The notes: generated by a model from the sequence alone, not told the origin. A stretch of DNA of 64,000 nt from Bogoriella caseilytica (GCF_003752405.1 NZ_RKHK01000001.1:2418001-2482000); one strand, 5' to 3'; shown: positions 12,180-21,908, numbered from the stretch's first letter. Program-made: numbers and translations.

Positions 12180-12971
12180 GTGGAGGTCGTCATTCAACCA
12201 GGGAGCGCCGAGATGGCCTCCCTCGTCGCCGACGAGATCGAACGGCTGCTCGCCGCGAAGCCGGACGCCGTGCTCGGGCTGGCCACCGGCTCGAGCCCGC
12301 TGGCGGTCTACGAAGAGCTCATCCGGCGTCACCGGGCGGGCCGGATCTCCTTCGCGCGTGCGCGCGGCTTCCTGCTCGACGAGTACGTGGGTCTGCCGGC
12401 CGAGCACCCCGAGGGGTACCGCAATGTCATCGAGCGCGAGTTCGCCGCGCACGTGGACTTCGCTGACGGTGCCGTGCAGGCACCGCCGGGGGCGGTCTCC
12501 AGCGCCGAGCTGCCCGATGCCTGTGCCGCCTACGAGCGCGCCATCGCCGAGGCAGGGGGCGTGGACCTCCAGCTGCTCGGCATCGGCTCCGACGGGCACA
12601 TCGCCTTCAACGAGCCCGGCTCCTCGCTCGCCTCGCGCACCCGGATCAAGACCCTGACCGAGCAGACCCGCCAGGACAACGCCCGCTTCTTCGGCGGCGA
12701 CATCGACTCCGTGCCCCGACACTGCGTCACCCAGGGCCTGGGCACCATCATGGACGCCCGGCACCTGGTACTGCTGGCTACCGGCTCGGGCAAGGCCGAG
12801 GCCATCCACCAGCTCGTCGAGGGCGCCGTTTCGGCCATGTGGCCGGCCACGATCATGCAGCACCACCCGCATGCCACCGTGCTGCTCGACGAGGCCGCCG
12901 GTTCGCGGCTGCAGCTCGGCGGCTACTACCGCCAGGTGCTCGCCGACAAGCCGGACTGGCAGGGGCTGTGA
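12180..12971 (+). CDS. nagB: Glucosamine-6-phosphate deaminase
   Basis: A 263-residue enzyme converting glucosamine-6-phosphate to fructose-6-phosphate and ammonia, the last step of amino-sugar catabolism. Motifs: LGLATGSSPLAVYEEL (phosphate loop), the catalytic region FLLDEYVGLP, and GIGSDGHIAFNEPGSSLASR. GTG 12180 gives the usual MEVVI-type N-terminus; another in-frame GTG at 12159 would add seven residues. No nagA is adjacent. A 15-bp tandem duplication straddles the stop codon. Confidence 0.95.
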   Translation: MEVVIQPGSAEMASLVADEIERLLAAKPDAVLGLATGSSPLAVYEELIRRHRAGRISFARARGFLLDEYVGLPAEHPEGYRNVIEREFAAHVDFADGAVQAPPGAVSSAELPDACAAYERAIAEAGGVDLQLLGIGSDGHIAFNEPGSSLASRTRIKTLTEQTRQDNARFFGGDIDSVPRHCVTQGLGTIMDARHLVLLATGSGKAEAIHQLVEGAVSAMWPATIMQHHPHATVLLDEAAGSRLQLGGYYRQVLADKPDWQGL

Positions 12972-12997
12972 AGCGGCCCTTCGTGAAGCGGCCCTTC
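12968..12997 (+). repeat. 15-bp tandem duplication at the nagB stop codon
   Basis: GTGAAGCGGCCCTTC occurs twice back to back, the first copy containing the nagB TGA. It is probably a replication-slippage duplication and leaves the nagB protein unchanged. Confidence 0.8.
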
Positions 12998-13046
12998 GTG
13001 GAGCTGATCACCGCCAAGGGGTCTGCTTGAGCCGCTATCCGCGACG

Positions 13047-13052
13047 TACACT
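13047..13052 (+). promoter_or_regulatory. Candidate -10 box for a leaderless DUF3039 transcript
   Basis: TACACT is followed by exactly 6 nt and then the ATG at 13059. No ribosome-binding sequence fits in between, so transcription probably starts at the A of the start codon. No clear -35 box is seen. Confidence 0.5.
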
Positions 13053-13058
13053 CGGGGC

Positions 13059-13403
13059 ATGAGCTCTTCGGATCCGCAGGCGCCCCAGGCGCCCTCGAGC
13101 CCGGCCGGTTCGACCGATGTGCTGGAACGCGAGGAGACTCGCGAGCAGCAGTCCCCGGGAGACGACGAGCGCTACGCCCACTACGTGCGCAAGGACAAGA
13201 TCGCCTCGGCAGCCGTCTCCGGTCAGGCCGTGGTCGCCCTGTGCGGCAAGGTCTGGACGCCCGGGCGCGACCCGAAGAAGTACCCCGTCTGCCCCACCTG
13301 CAAGGCCATCTATGAAGAGATGACCGGCGGCGGTGACGGCGAGGGAGCCGGCAAGGGGAAGGGCCGCGGCTGGCCCTTCGGTCGGCGCGGCAGCGACTCG
13401 TAA
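13059..13403 (+). CDS. DUF3039 family protein
   Basis: A 114-residue actinobacterial protein of unknown role. The conserved core (residues 40-87) reads RYAHYVRKDKIASAAVSGQA, then ALCGKVWTPGRDPKKYPVCP with CPTCK. The single Cys plus the CxxC suggest a zinc site. The termini are low-complexity and charged. Its stop codon abuts the GTG of the downstream helicase gene, a pairing I recall as common in actinobacteria, so a shared task is plausible but unproven. Confidence 0.85.
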   Translation: MSSSDPQAPQAPSSPAGSTDVLEREETREQQSPGDDERYAHYVRKDKIASAAVSGQAVVALCGKVWTPGRDPKKYPVCPTCKAIYEEMTGGGDGEGAGKGKGRGWPFGRRGSDS

Positions 13404-15242
13404 GTGTCTGCCGAGCGTTTCCCCGGCCCTCCCGCGCCTGCACACGTCCCGGCCGGTGTCTCCACCGCTGCCGCGGAGCAGCTCCCGCCGGCCTTCCCGG
13501 CACGCGCCGCCTGGGGCACGGCCTCTCGCCTGCGCGCCTGGCAGGCCGAGGCGCTGCGCCAGTATCAGGAGCAGGCCCCGCGGGACTTCCTCGCCGTCGC
13601 CACTCCCGGCGCCGGAAAGACCACCTTCGCGCTGCGGGTAGCCACCGAGCTGCTCGCGGCCGGGGTGGTGCGCCGGGTGACGGTGGTCTGCCCCACCGAG
13701 CACCTCAAGACCCAGTGGGCCACCGCGGCTGCCCGGGTGGGCGTGCAGCTCGACCCGCACTTCCGGAACGCCCAGGGCCGGCACAGCGCCTCCTTCGACG
13801 GCGTCGCCGTGACCTACGCCCAGGTGGCGGCCAACCCCGCGCTGCACGAAGCCCGCACCAAGGCCGAGCCCACCCTGGTGATCCTCGATGAGATCCACCA
13901 CGGCGGCGATGCGCTGAGCTGGGGTGACGCCATCCGGGTGGCCTTCGAGCCCGCGCGCCGCCGGCTCTCCCTGACCGGAACGCCCTTCCGATCCGACACC
14001 GCAGCGATTCCCTTCGTGGACTACGTGCGCGACGGCGACGGCGTGCGTCGCTCCCAAGCGGACTACACCTACGGCTACGGCGAGGCCCTGCGCGACGGCG
14101 TGGTCCGCCCGGTGATCTTCCTGAGCTATTCCGGGCAGATGCGCTGGCGGACCAAGTCCGGGGACGAGATCTCCGCCGCGCTGGCCGAGCCGATGACCAA
14201 GGACATGGCCGCCCAGGCCTGGCGCACGGCGCTCAACCCCGAGGGCCGCTGGATCCCCGCCGTGCTCGCCGCCGCCGATCAGCGCCTCACCGAGATTCGC
14301 CGCAGCGTGGAGGACGCCGGCGGCCTGGTGATCGCCACCGATCAGAACGCGGCACGGGCCTACGCGCGCATCCTCGAAGTCATCACCGGCCAGCCCGCCA
14401 CCCTCGTGCTCTCCGATGACGACGGCGCCTCCGGGCGCATCGAGGAGTTCGCCGAGGACGGCTCGAAGCGCTGGCTGGTGGCGGTGCGCATGGTCTCCGA
14501 AGGTGTCGACGTCCCACGGTTGAGCGTCGGTGTCTACGCCACTGCCGCCGCCACGCCGCTGTTCTTCGCCCAGGCCATCGGCCGCTTCGTGCGGGCCCGG
14601 CGCCGCGGCGAGACCGCCTCGATCTTCCTGCCGTCGGTGCCGCACCTGATGGGCCTGGCCGGGGAACTCGAAGCCGAACGCGACCACTCGCTGGACCGGG
14701 TGCTCACCGCCGAGGAGAAGGGCACCGAGGTCGACTTCTCACCCGAGGACGCCTTGATGGCCCAGGCGAACCGCAGCGAGCAGGCCTCCGATGCGCTGCT
14801 CCCGGGCTTCGAGGCGCTGGACTCCCAGGCCTCCTTCGACCGCGTGCTCTTCGACGGCGGCGAGTTCGGCACCGAGGCCGAGGTCGGCTCGGTGGAAGAA
14901 CAGGAATACCTCGGCATTCCCGGCCTGCTCGAGCCCGAACAGGTTCGCGATCTGCTGCGCGCGCGCCAGGCCGAGCAGGTCAAGACTCAGCGCCGCGAAG
15001 CCTCAGCCTCGAAGACTCGCCGGGAGAACTCCGGAGTGGACGACTTCAAGCGCCGGCAGGCCGCCCGCAAGGAGCTCAACGGCCTGGTGTCGGCCTGGTC
15101 GCGCCGGTCGGGCAAGCCGCACGGCGTGGTGCACACCGAGCTGCGCCAACGCTGTGGTGGGCCCGAGGTCGCGATGGCCACCACCGAGGACGTGGAGGCG
15201 CGCATCGCCCAGATCCGGAAGTGGTTCGTCGGGCGCCATTGA
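13404..15242 (+). CDS. Superfamily II DEAD/DEAH-box helicase
   Basis: A 612-residue ATP-dependent helicase or translocase. Walker A is ATPGAGKTTFA (about residues 66-76), the DEAH-type motif II is DEIHH (about 162-166), motif III is SLTGTPF, and motif VI is QAIGRFVRARRRGE. The C-terminal part (residues 440-612) is charged and less conserved, possibly substrate-specific. The GTG start directly follows the DUF3039 stop. The enzyme resembles the ResIII/UvrB-type helicase group rather than RecG or PriA; its nucleic-acid substrate is unknown. Confidence 0.88.
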   Translation: MSAERFPGPPAPAHVPAGVSTAAAEQLPPAFPARAAWGTASRLRAWQAEALRQYQEQAPRDFLAVATPGAGKTTFALRVATELLAAGVVRRVTVVCPTEHLKTQWATAAARVGVQLDPHFRNAQGRHSASFDGVAVTYAQVAANPALHEARTKAEPTLVILDEIHHGGDALSWGDAIRVAFEPARRRLSLTGTPFRSDTAAIPFVDYVRDGDGVRRSQADYTYGYGEALRDGVVRPVIFLSYSGQMRWRTKSGDEISAALAEPMTKDMAAQAWRTALNPEGRWIPAVLAAADQRLTEIRRSVEDAGGLVIATDQNAARAYARILEVITGQPATLVLSDDDGASGRIEEFAEDGSKRWLVAVRMVSEGVDVPRLSVGVYATAAATPLFFAQAIGRFVRARRRGETASIFLPSVPHLMGLAGELEAERDHSLDRVLTAEEKGTEVDFSPEDALMAQANRSEQASDALLPGFEALDSQASFDRVLFDGGEFGTEAEVGSVEEQEYLGIPGLLEPEQVRDLLRARQAEQVKTQRREASASKTRRENSGVDDFKRRQAARKELNGLVSAWSRRSGKPHGVVHTELRQRCGGPEVAMATTEDVEARIAQIRKWFVGRH

Positions 15243-15331
15243 GGGGGTCGGAGAACGTGACGAATCTGGAACTTTTCAGTTCCTCGTTCGTTCAAGATGC
15301 GCGATGCCGGTATGGGGGGCACGATCGAGTC

Positions 15332-15493
15332 ATGAACACATGGTTGATTCTCATCATTCTCGGTGCCGTCATGCTCATCGCTGGTGTTGCTGTTGAGGCG
15401 GCACGTTTTCTCATCTGGGTTGGCGTGGCTGTCCTCGTCATCTCGCTCATCCTGAGCTTGGTCACGCGCGGTCGCTCTGGCGGCGGCGTCTAG
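15332..15493 (+). CDS. Small 53-residue membrane protein
   Basis: The start at ATG 15332 gives a product of two hydrophobic segments (about residues 4-22 and 26-44) joined by a short VEAARF linker and ending in TRGRSGGGV. The open frame runs further 5' but those codons overlap the helicase end. A second protein of the same length and layout is encoded at 54384-54545. No known function; small membrane proteins of this type may act in stress response or bind larger membrane proteins. Confidence 0.65.
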   Translation: MNTWLILIILGAVMLIAGVAVEAARFLIWVGVAVLVISLILSLVTRGRSGGGV

Positions 15494-15545
15494 TCACGAT
15501 TCGGTGCTAGTGGCCCGCACGGGGCACTAGCAGCGTGCACACGGT

Positions 15546-15585
15546 GCACGACGAAGGGCGCGCTCCGGCGCGCCCTTCGTCGTGC
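15546..15585. terminator. Long perfect hairpin terminator between the small membrane gene and pncB
   Basis: An 18-bp uninterrupted stem encloses a TCCG tetraloop (15564-15567). It is symmetrical and lies between convergent genes, so it can terminate both. No T-tract follows on either strand. Confidence 0.75.
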
Positions 15586-15623
15586 CCGGCCGTAGCTCGC
15601 GGCACCGCTCGGCCGCGCGCGGT

Positions 15624-15657
15624 CGCCCGCACACCAGGGACGCCCGCACACCAGGGA
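15624..15657 (+). repeat. 17-bp perfect tandem repeat in a 280-bp gap
   Basis: CGCCCGCACACCAGGGA occurs twice head to tail. The surrounding gap (15494-15773) shows no other gene-like feature apart from the hairpin at 15546-15585. Confidence 0.8.
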
Positions 15658-15773
15658 CGGCGGTAGCGGACGCGGCGTCGGCACCGCCTCGTTTGGGCAG
15701 AGTAAGTGGCGCTGAGCGCCAGTTTCTCTACCCGTCTGGCTTTCTCCGGCACTCTTCGCCTGCTGTGTGTCTG

Positions 15774-17204
15774 TCAGACCGCGAGGTGGCGCGTGGGGAT
15801 GGCGGGCTCGCCTTCGCTGAGGCGCCAGGCTGAGTACGGCAGCTCGGCCCGGGACTCGAGCAGACGCGCCCGAGCCCGCTCGACCGCCCCAGCACCGCGG
15901 TGCTCCTCGGCAATCCGCCCGCCGCTGACCAGCTCCACCTGCAAGGGTCGTGCCCCCGTGCGTTCGAGTTCGGCGCGCGCTGCCGCGGAGTCTGCCGATG
16001 CCACGATGAGCTCCTCCACAGCGGTGGCCCCCGCCGGCACCTCCGGTTCCCCGGCTCCGCCGTCGCCACCGGTGGTGGGGCCGGCGCCCTCGGGAGCTGC
16101 GACGGACCTCGTGCCAGCCGTGGGCCCGGTCCCGCCCATCACCCGGCCGGCGAGCTTGAAGCCGCCCACGGAGGCCTTGTCCGCCGAGACCTTGGCCACC
16201 GGTTCCATCACACCGGCAGAGTTCTCGCGGGCCACCAGCTTGTAGACCAGCTCAGCCGTGGGATGGCCGGAGCCGGTGACCAAGCGCGTGCCCACCCCGT
16301 AGGAGTCCACCGGAGCGGCGTTCAGCGCGGCGATCGCGTACTCGTCCAGGTCCGAGGTCACCACGATGCGGGTGGACCGTGCGCCGAGTTCATCGAGCTG
16401 CTCGCGCACCCGGAAGGCCTGCGCCACGAGGTCCCCGGAGTCCAGGCGCACGGCGCCGAGCTCGCCGCCGGCCCGGCGCGCCGCAGCCACGGCTCGATCC
16501 ACGCCGGTGGCGACGTCGTACGTGTCCACCAGCAGCGTCGTCTCCGGTCCGAAAGCTGCCACCTGGGCGGAGAAGGCCGATTCCTCGTCGTCGTGCACCA
16601 GGGTGAAGGCGTGCGCCGCGGTGCCGATGACGTTGAGTCTGTACTGGCGGCCCGCCTCGTCCAGCGAGGTGCCGGCGAACCCGCCGATGACGGCTGCTCG
16701 CGCCGCCGCGACGGCGGCACCCTCGTGGGTACGCCGCGCGCCCATCTCCATGCAGGCCCGGCCATGAGCGGCGGTGGTCATCCGCGAGGCTGCCCCGGCC
16801 ACGGCGGAGTCGTGGTTGAGGATCGACAGGGTGAGGGTCTCCAGCAGGACCGCCTCGGCAAAGGTCCCCCGCACGGTGAGCACGGGGGAACCGGGAAAGA
16901 AGCACTCACCCTCCGGATAGCCGATGATGTCACCGCCGAAGCGGTAGCCGGCCAGGTACTCCAGCGTCTCAGGAGCCAGGTTGCTGCTCGAACGCAGGTA
17001 CTCGATCTCGTCCGAACCGAAGGTGAACGACTCCAGTGCCTCGAGGAGCCGCCCCGTGCCAGCCAGCACGCCGTAGCGCCGTCGGGCCGGGAGCCGGCGA
17101 GTGAAAACCTCGAAGACTGAGCGGCGATCGGCCGCACCGGAGCGCAGAGCCGCGTCGACCATGGTGAGCTCGTACCTGTCCGTGTGCAGCGCGGTGGAAC
17201 GCAT
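15774..17204 (-). CDS. pncB: Nicotinate phosphoribosyltransferase
   Basis: A 476-residue enzyme of the NAD salvage route, joining nicotinate to PRPP. The N-terminus LHTDRYELTMVDAAL, the catalytic segment GARRTHEGAAVAAARAA, and RLDSGDLVAQA followed by SYGVGTRLVTGSGHP are all family signatures. Around residues 353-395 a Gly/Pro/Thr-rich low-complexity stretch replaces the usual GGRK-type segment; it looks like a flexible surface insertion. The ATG lies 6 nt after a TAGCGT box (17211-17216, minus strand), suggesting a leaderless message. It is divergent from clpS, as in mycobacteria. Confidence 0.94.
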   Translation of the reverse strand: MRSTALHTDRYELTMVDAALRSGAADRRSVFEVFTRRLPARRRYGVLAGTGRLLEALESFTFGSDEIEYLRSSSNLAPETLEYLAGYRFGGDIIGYPEGECFFPGSPVLTVRGTFAEAVLLETLTLSILNHDSAVAGAASRMTTAAHGRACMEMGARRTHEGAAVAAARAAVIGGFAGTSLDEAGRQYRLNVIGTAAHAFTLVHDDEESAFSAQVAAFGPETTLLVDTYDVATGVDRAVAAARRAGGELGAVRLDSGDLVAQAFRVREQLDELGARSTRIVVTSDLDEYAIAALNAAPVDSYGVGTRLVTGSGHPTAELVYKLVARENSAGVMEPVAKVSADKASVGGFKLAGRVMGGTGPTAGTRSVAAPEGAGPTTGGDGGAGEPEVPAGATAVEELIVASADSAAARAELERTGARPLQVELVSGGRIAEEHRGAGAVERARARLLESRAELPYSAWRLSEGEPAIPTRHLAV

Positions 17205-17304
17205 GAGGTGACGCTACCTGCTGACCGGCAACGGTTCGCGGGCCTCCCTCAGCGCCCAGGTACTCGCCAAGCCTGTGCCCGTGCCGCAGGCATACCCTGG
17301 AGTC
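17205..17304. promoter_or_regulatory. Divergent pncB/clpS promoter region with two leaderless-type -10 boxes
   Basis: On the minus strand TAGCGT (17211-17216) is 6 nt from the pncB ATG. On the plus strand TACCCT (17293-17298) is 6 nt from the clpS ATG. Neither start has a ribosome-binding sequence in that gap. The spacing places both transcription starts at or next to the start codons. Confidence 0.55.
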
Positions 17305-17613
17305 ATGAGCTCAGGACCGATCACCATGGCGGCGCCGGCGGAGCAGGAGCAGACCGCAGGCGAGGTCTCCACCAGGCCCGAGAAGCCCTGGCGCACGGTG
17401 GTGTGGGACGACCCGGTGAACCTCATGAGCTACGTCACCTACGTCTTCCGCACCTACTTCGGCTATGAGGAGACCCACGCCAGCCGTTTGATGATGCAGG
17501 TGCACACCGAGGGGCGTGCGATCGTCTCCAGTGGCCCGCGCGAGAAGATGGAGGCCGATGTCCAGGCCATGCATTCCTACGGGCTCTGGGCCACCATCGA
17601 GCAGGAGGACTAG
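17305..17613 (+). CDS. clpS: ClpS adaptor for N-end-rule proteolysis
   Basis: A 102-residue adaptor delivering substrates with bulky N-terminal residues to ClpA/ClpC-ClpP. The core begins [20 protein letters not shown]; Asp-Asp-Pro-Val-Asn lines the N-degron pocket, and [17 protein letters not shown] forms the next helix. The first 27 residues are a flexible, low-complexity extension that in ClpS inserts into the ClpA pore. AGGAGG near its stop probably serves the next gene. Confidence 0.95.
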   Translation: MSSGPITMAAPAEQEQTAGEVSTRPEKPWRTVVWDDPVNLMSYVTYVFRTYFGYEETHASRLMMQVHTEGRAIVSSGPREKMEADVQAMHSYGLWATIEQED

Positions 17614-17614
17614 C

Positions 17615-18274
17615 ATTCACGCCTTCACCCCGGCACGCGGCGGCGGCTACCGCTCCCAGCTGACCGAGACCGAACGCCGCGTCATCGCTCGGCTCGTCGC
17701 CGATGTGGCACTGCTGCTCGGCACGCCACTGTCCGCCGATGACGCCGACGTGCGATCCGCGCCTGCCTCGGATGAGGAGATCCTCGCCGCCCTGGACTTT
17801 GACCCCGCCGATGACCCCTCCGGTGGTCGCAGCGAGGCTGCTCCCTCCCCGGAGGCCCCCGAGGATCCCGCCCTGGCCAGGTTGCTGCCACCGGCGAGCG
17901 AGGACGCCGAGATGGCCGCCGAGTTGCGCGCGATGACCGAGTCGACCCTGCGCGGTCAGAAGGCCGAGCGGCTCGCCCGGATCTGGCGCACGCTGCACGG
18001 TGCCGGCAGTGGAACCCAGGACGTCGACGTGCGCATCCTCGCCGGTACCGAAGGGGAGTGGCTTGCGGCTCTGACCGATATTCGGCTGGTGCTGGCCGCC
18101 CGGCTCGGCATCGAGGACGAGGCCGACGTCGAGAGGTGGCGGAACCAGACGCTCGAGGAGGATGCGGATCAGGAGAGCGAGGTGACCGCAGCCATGGCGA
18201 CGATGTACAACGCCTTGACCTGGTGGCAGGAGTCACTGCTTCAAGCCGTAGTCCGCCGTGGAGGCCGCGGATAG
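17615..18274 (+). CDS. DUF2017 family protein, apparent ATT start
   Basis: A 219-residue actinobacterial protein of unknown function always seen near clpS. The family pattern is visible at the N-terminus, GGGYRSQLTETERRVIARLV, and in the C-terminal helical region (LAALTDIRLVLAARLGIEDE). The only codon that gives the usual N-terminus and sits well placed after AGGAGG (17603-17608, 6 nt) is ATT at 17615. In-frame candidates further upstream lie inside clpS without a ribosome-binding site. An AUU start would imply weak, initiation-factor-sensitive translation, as for infC. Confidence 0.75.
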   Translation: MHAFTPARGGGYRSQLTETERRVIARLVADVALLLGTPLSADDADVRSAPASDEEILAALDFDPADDPSGGRSEAAPSPEAPEDPALARLLPPASEDAEMAAELRAMTESTLRGQKAERLARIWRTLHGAGSGTQDVDVRILAGTEGEWLAALTDIRLVLAARLGIEDEADVERWRNQTLEEDADQESEVTAAMATMYNALTWWQESLLQAVVRRGGRG

Positions 18275-18338
18275 GCTGAATTGCAGTCAATCTGCCCTCC
18301 CTGCCACCTCGGTGTGGCGGCCCCAAGAGTCGAGTTAC

Positions 18339-19130
18339 ATGAGACTGACCGTCGTCGGATGCTCCGGATCCATGTCCGGGCCGCAGTCGCCTGCCTCCTG
18401 TTACCTCCTGCGCGCCGAGGGGGCTGACGGCCAGGGGGGCCTGCGTACCTGGACCGTGGTGATGGACCTCGGGCCCGGTGCGATGGGTGCGCTGCTCAAC
18501 TACGTGGACCCGGCAGAGATCGACCTGATCGCCCTCTCGCACCTGCATGCCGATCACGTGGCCGACCTGGTGGGGATGCAGGTCTACCGCAAATGGCACC
18601 CGGCTGGCTGCCTTCCTCAGCTCGACGTGCTCGGCCCCGCCCACAGCCTGCAGCGCCTGCGTGGTCTCGACGGCGGCGACGCCCGGGAGAGCTACTCGCA
18701 GGAGTTTGCCTTCCGGGAGCACGATCCCGCCCAGCCCGTGCAGGTCGGCCCGATGACACTGACCTCCTTCCCGGTCCGGCACCCGGTGCCCGCCTTCGGT
18801 CTGCGGGTTACCGGACCGGGGGAGCGCGGTGGCGAGGTCACCGTGGCGTTCACCGGGGACACCGACACCTGCGACACCCTCATCCCGCTGGCGCAGGACG
18901 CCGATCTGCTGCTCTCTGAGGCTGCCTTTCAAGAGGGTCGTGATCAGGTGCGTGGTGTCCACCTCACGGGCAAGCGTGCCGGCGCCGTGGCCAGCGAGGC
19001 CGGCGCCAGGCGCCTGGTGCTCACCCACCTGCAGCCGTGGACCGACCCCGCCGTCGTGCGGGCCGAGGCCAACGAGGTCTACGACGGCCCGATCGACCTC
19101 GCTCGCGCCGGGGACGACTGGTACCTCTGA
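18339..19130 (+). CDS. MBL-fold metallo-hydrolase (Rv1339-like)
   Basis: A 263-residue metallo-beta-lactamase-fold hydrolase. The metal site is SHLHADHVADLVG (HxHxDH, about residues 67-79), with further ligands in PVRHPVPAFG, FTGDTDTCDTL (Asp) and LTHLQPW. The fold and neighbourhood (between DUF2017 and rph) match mycobacterial Rv1339, reported as an atypical cyclic-nucleotide phosphodiesterase; tRNase Z-like activity is the other common outcome of this fold. ATG 18339 is chosen because the protein then starts MRLTVVGCSGS, the first beta strand. Confidence 0.85.
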   Translation: MRLTVVGCSGSMSGPQSPASCYLLRAEGADGQGGLRTWTVVMDLGPGAMGALLNYVDPAEIDLIALSHLHADHVADLVGMQVYRKWHPAGCLPQLDVLGPAHSLQRLRGLDGGDARESYSQEFAFREHDPAQPVQVGPMTLTSFPVRHPVPAFGLRVTGPGERGGEVTVAFTGDTDTCDTLIPLAQDADLLLSEAAFQEGRDQVRGVHLTGKRAGAVASEAGARRLVLTHLQPWTDPAVVRAEANEVYDGPIDLARAGDDWYL

Positions 19131-19194
19131 GGCTGCTGGCATCCGCGATGCGCTCACGATGCGACGCCGTGTCCGAGGATTCACATTCCGCGGG

Positions 19195-19200
19195 TAGCCT
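19195..19200 (+). promoter_or_regulatory. Candidate -10 box for ppc
   Basis: TAGCCT is followed by 8 nt and the ppc ATG, leaving room for at most a two-base leader. No ribosome-binding site is present between them. Confidence 0.4.
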
Positions 19201-19208
19201 GAGGCGCC

Positions 19209-21908
19209 ATGAGCCACGAACAGGTCTCTTCCCCGCTTTCTGAGCCGACAGGTTCCGACACCCGGGCAGCTGCGACCCACGAGATCCCCGATGCCATGCG
19301 CCAAGACGTCGGTCTGCTCGGTTCCCTGCTGGGCCAGGTCATCGAAGAGTCGGGCAGCCCGGGACTGCTGGCCGATGTCGAATCCTTGCGCGAAGCCACG
19401 ATCGCCGCTCTCGACGACGACGCCGAGGTGCTGGCGCGCGCCGAGACGATCGTGGAGGGGTTCTCCTCGGAACGGGCCAAGGAGGTAGCGCGAGCCTTCA
19501 CCTGTTACTTCCTGCTCGTCAACCTCGCTGAGGAACAGCACCGTGTGCGCTCCCTGCGTGCGCGCGACGGCAACGTGCCCCTGGAGGAGCAGAAGCCCTC
19601 GGACTCCGTGGCTGCCGCCTTCTCCCATCTGGCCGCAGAGGTGGGCCGCGAGGAAGCCGAACGCCGCCTCGGGCAACTACGCTTCCACCCGGTGCTCACC
19701 GCGCACCCCACTGAGGCGCGCCGCAACGCGGTGGCTGCCTCGGTGCGCCGTCTGGGGGACCTGCTCAACCACCGCGACGATCAGCGTCTTGGTCCGGCGG
19801 CGCTCGCGCAGAATCAGCGACAGATGCTGGAGGAGGTCGACAACCTCTGGCGAACCGCGCAGCTACGGGTCGCGCAACCCTCTCCGCTGGACGAGGTCCG
19901 TACCGCGCTCACGGTCTTCGATTCCTCCTTCTCCAAGGTGTTCGCCGCCTCGTATCGGCGCCTGGACGACTGGCTCCAGGGCGAGCGGCGCGGTGCGGCG
20001 GCCCCCAAGGCGCCGGCGTTCATCCGCTTGGGCTCCTGGATCGGTGGTGACCGCGACGGCAACCCGAACGTCACCGCGAGTGTGACCCGGCAGGCCGCGG
20101 CCCTGGCCTCGGAGCGGATCCTCACCGAACTCGAGTCCCGCGCTCGCCGCGTGGGCCTGGCGCTCACCCTCGATGACCGGTTCACTCCGCCGAGTGAGGA
20201 ACTGCTCGCCCTGTGGGCACGTCAGCGCAGGCTCTCCGAGGATCTCACCGACGCCGCCGAGGGGAACTCGCCGGGCGAACCGCACCGCAAGGTGCTGCTC
20301 GTGGTGGCGTACCGTGTGGCCGCGACGCGCGCTCGCAATGCCGATCTGTCCTACGAAGACCCGCAGGAGCTGCTCGAGGACCTCGCGTGCGTGCAGAACT
20401 CTCTCGTCTCAGCCGGGGCCAGCCGCGCCGCCTACGGCGATCTGCAGGAACTCATCTGGCAGGTGCAGACCTTCGGTTTCCACCTGGCTGAGCTGGAGAT
20501 CCGGCAGCACTCCAAGGTCCACACCCAGACCCTGGCGTGGCTGGAGGACCCGGACTCGGTCGAGAAGATGGCCGTGCCCGGCGATGAGGTGATCGAGACC
20601 TTCCGGTCCATCGCGGCGATCCAGAGCCGCTACGGCGTGCAGGCCGGCCGGCGCTACATCGTGTCCTTCACCCAGTCCGCGCAGAACCTTGCCGATGTCT
20701 ACACCTTGGCCGAGAAGGCGCTCGGGTCCGCCGACGAAGCGCCGGTGCTGGACGTCATCCCCTTGTTCGAGACCTTCGAGGATCTGCAGAACGCTCCCCG
20801 CATCCTCGAGGAGATGCTCGAGATCCCGGCCGTGCAGCGCCGTCTGGAGGCCACCGGTCGCAGGGTGGAGATCATGCTCGGCTACTCCGATTCCGCCAAG
20901 GATGTCGGCCCGGTTGCCGCGACCCTCGCGCTGTACGAGGCCCAGGCCCGGATCGCCGAATGGGCCACCAAGCACGATATTGAGCTCACCCAGTTCCACG
21001 GCCGCGGTGGGGCGCTGGGCCGTGGTGGTGGCCCCGCCAACCGGGCAGTGCTCGCCCAGCCGCCGCACTCGGTGGATCTGCGCTTCAAGCTCACCGAGCA
21101 GGGCGAGGTCATCTCCGCGCGCTACGGCAACCCCGAGATCGCCTTCCGGCACATTGAACAGGTGGCTGCGGCGGTCCTCATGGCCTCCGCCCCCTCGATC
21201 GAGGATCGAAACGCCGCAGTTGCCGAGCAGTACTCCGACATGGCAGCCACCATGGACGCTGTGTCGCGCAAGCGCTTCTTCTCGCTGGTCAAGGCTGAAG
21301 GTTTCGCTCCGTGGTTCGCTCAGGTCACTCCCCAGGAGGAGGTCGGTCTGCTGGCCCTGGGCTCGCGCCCGGCGCGGCGCGGACTCTCGGTGGAGTCCCT
21401 GGAGGACCTGCGTGCCATCCCGTGGAACTTCGCCTGGGGCCAGGCCCGGATCAACCTCACCGGCTGGTTCGGTCTCGGCTCGGCGCTCGAGGCCGTGGGT
21501 GAGCTCGGGACCTTGCGCTCGGCCTACGCTGACTGGCCCTTGTTCGCCACGCTGATCGACAACATCGAGATGTCGCTGGCCAAGACCGACCGCCGTATCG
21601 CCGAGCGCTACCTGGCGCTGGGCGACCGCGACGACCTGGCAGCTCTGGTGCTCGAGGAGTTCGATCTGACTCGGCACTGGGTGCTGGCGATCACCGGGCA
21701 CTCCCGGCTGCTCGAGGGGCACCGCGTGCTCGGTCGCGCGGTCCAGCTGCGTAACCCGTACGTGGACGCCCTCTCCCTGCTGCAGCTGCGCGCCCTACGT
21801 GCCCTGCGCTCGGAGGAGGAGATGGAAGACGCCGCGCTGCAGGATCAGCGCAATCTGCTGCTCATCACCCTCAAGGGTGTGGCGGCCGGCCTGCAGAACA
21901 CCGGCTGA
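19209..21908 (+). CDS. ppc: Phosphoenolpyruvate carboxylase
   Basis: An 899-residue anaplerotic enzyme adding bicarbonate to PEP to make oxaloacetate. Catalytic signatures: [14 protein letters not shown] (His, about residues 163-176), the Gly-rich loop [14 protein letters not shown], and [10 protein letters not shown]. The C-terminus ends [17 protein letters not shown], the invariant NTG end that is part of the effector region. It sits between the MBL-fold gene and the hairpin-flanked cassette, where mycobacterial relatives of this locus have only the MBL gene and rph side by side. Confidence 0.97.
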   Translation: MSHEQVSSPLSEPTGSDTRAAATHEIPDAMRQDVGLLGSLLGQVIEESGSPGLLADVESLREATIAALDDDAEVLARAETIVEGFSSERAKEVARAFTCYFLLVNLAEEQHRVRSLRARDGNVPLEEQKPSDSVAAAFSHLAAEVGREEAERRLGQLRFHPVLTAHPTEARRNAVAASVRRLGDLLNHRDDQRLGPAALAQNQRQMLEEVDNLWRTAQLRVAQPSPLDEVRTALTVFDSSFSKVFAASYRRLDDWLQGERRGAAAPKAPAFIRLGSWIGGDRDGNPNVTASVTRQAAALASERILTELESRARRVGLALTLDDRFTPPSEELLALWARQRRLSEDLTDAAEGNSPGEPHRKVLLVVAYRVAATRARNADLSYEDPQELLEDLACVQNSLVSAGASRAAYGDLQELIWQVQTFGFHLAELEIRQHSKVHTQTLAWLEDPDSVEKMAVPGDEVIETFRSIAAIQSRYGVQAGRRYIVSFTQSAQNLADVYTLAEKALGSADEAPVLDVIPLFETFEDLQNAPRILEEMLEIPAVQRRLEATGRRVEIMLGYSDSAKDVGPVAATLALYEAQARIAEWATKHDIELTQFHGRGGALGRGGGPANRAVLAQPPHSVDLRFKLTEQGEVISARYGNPEIAFRHIEQVAAAVLMASAPSIEDRNAAVAEQYSDMAATMDAVSRKRFFSLVKAEGFAPWFAQVTPQEEVGLLALGSRPARRGLSVESLEDLRAIPWNFAWGQARINLTGWFGLGSALEAVGELGTLRSAYADWPLFATLIDNIEMSLAKTDRRIAERYLALGDRDDLAALVLEEFDLTRHWVLAITGHSRLLEGHRVLGRAVQLRNPYVDALSLLQLRALRALRSEEEMEDAALQDQRNLLLITLKGVAAGLQNTG

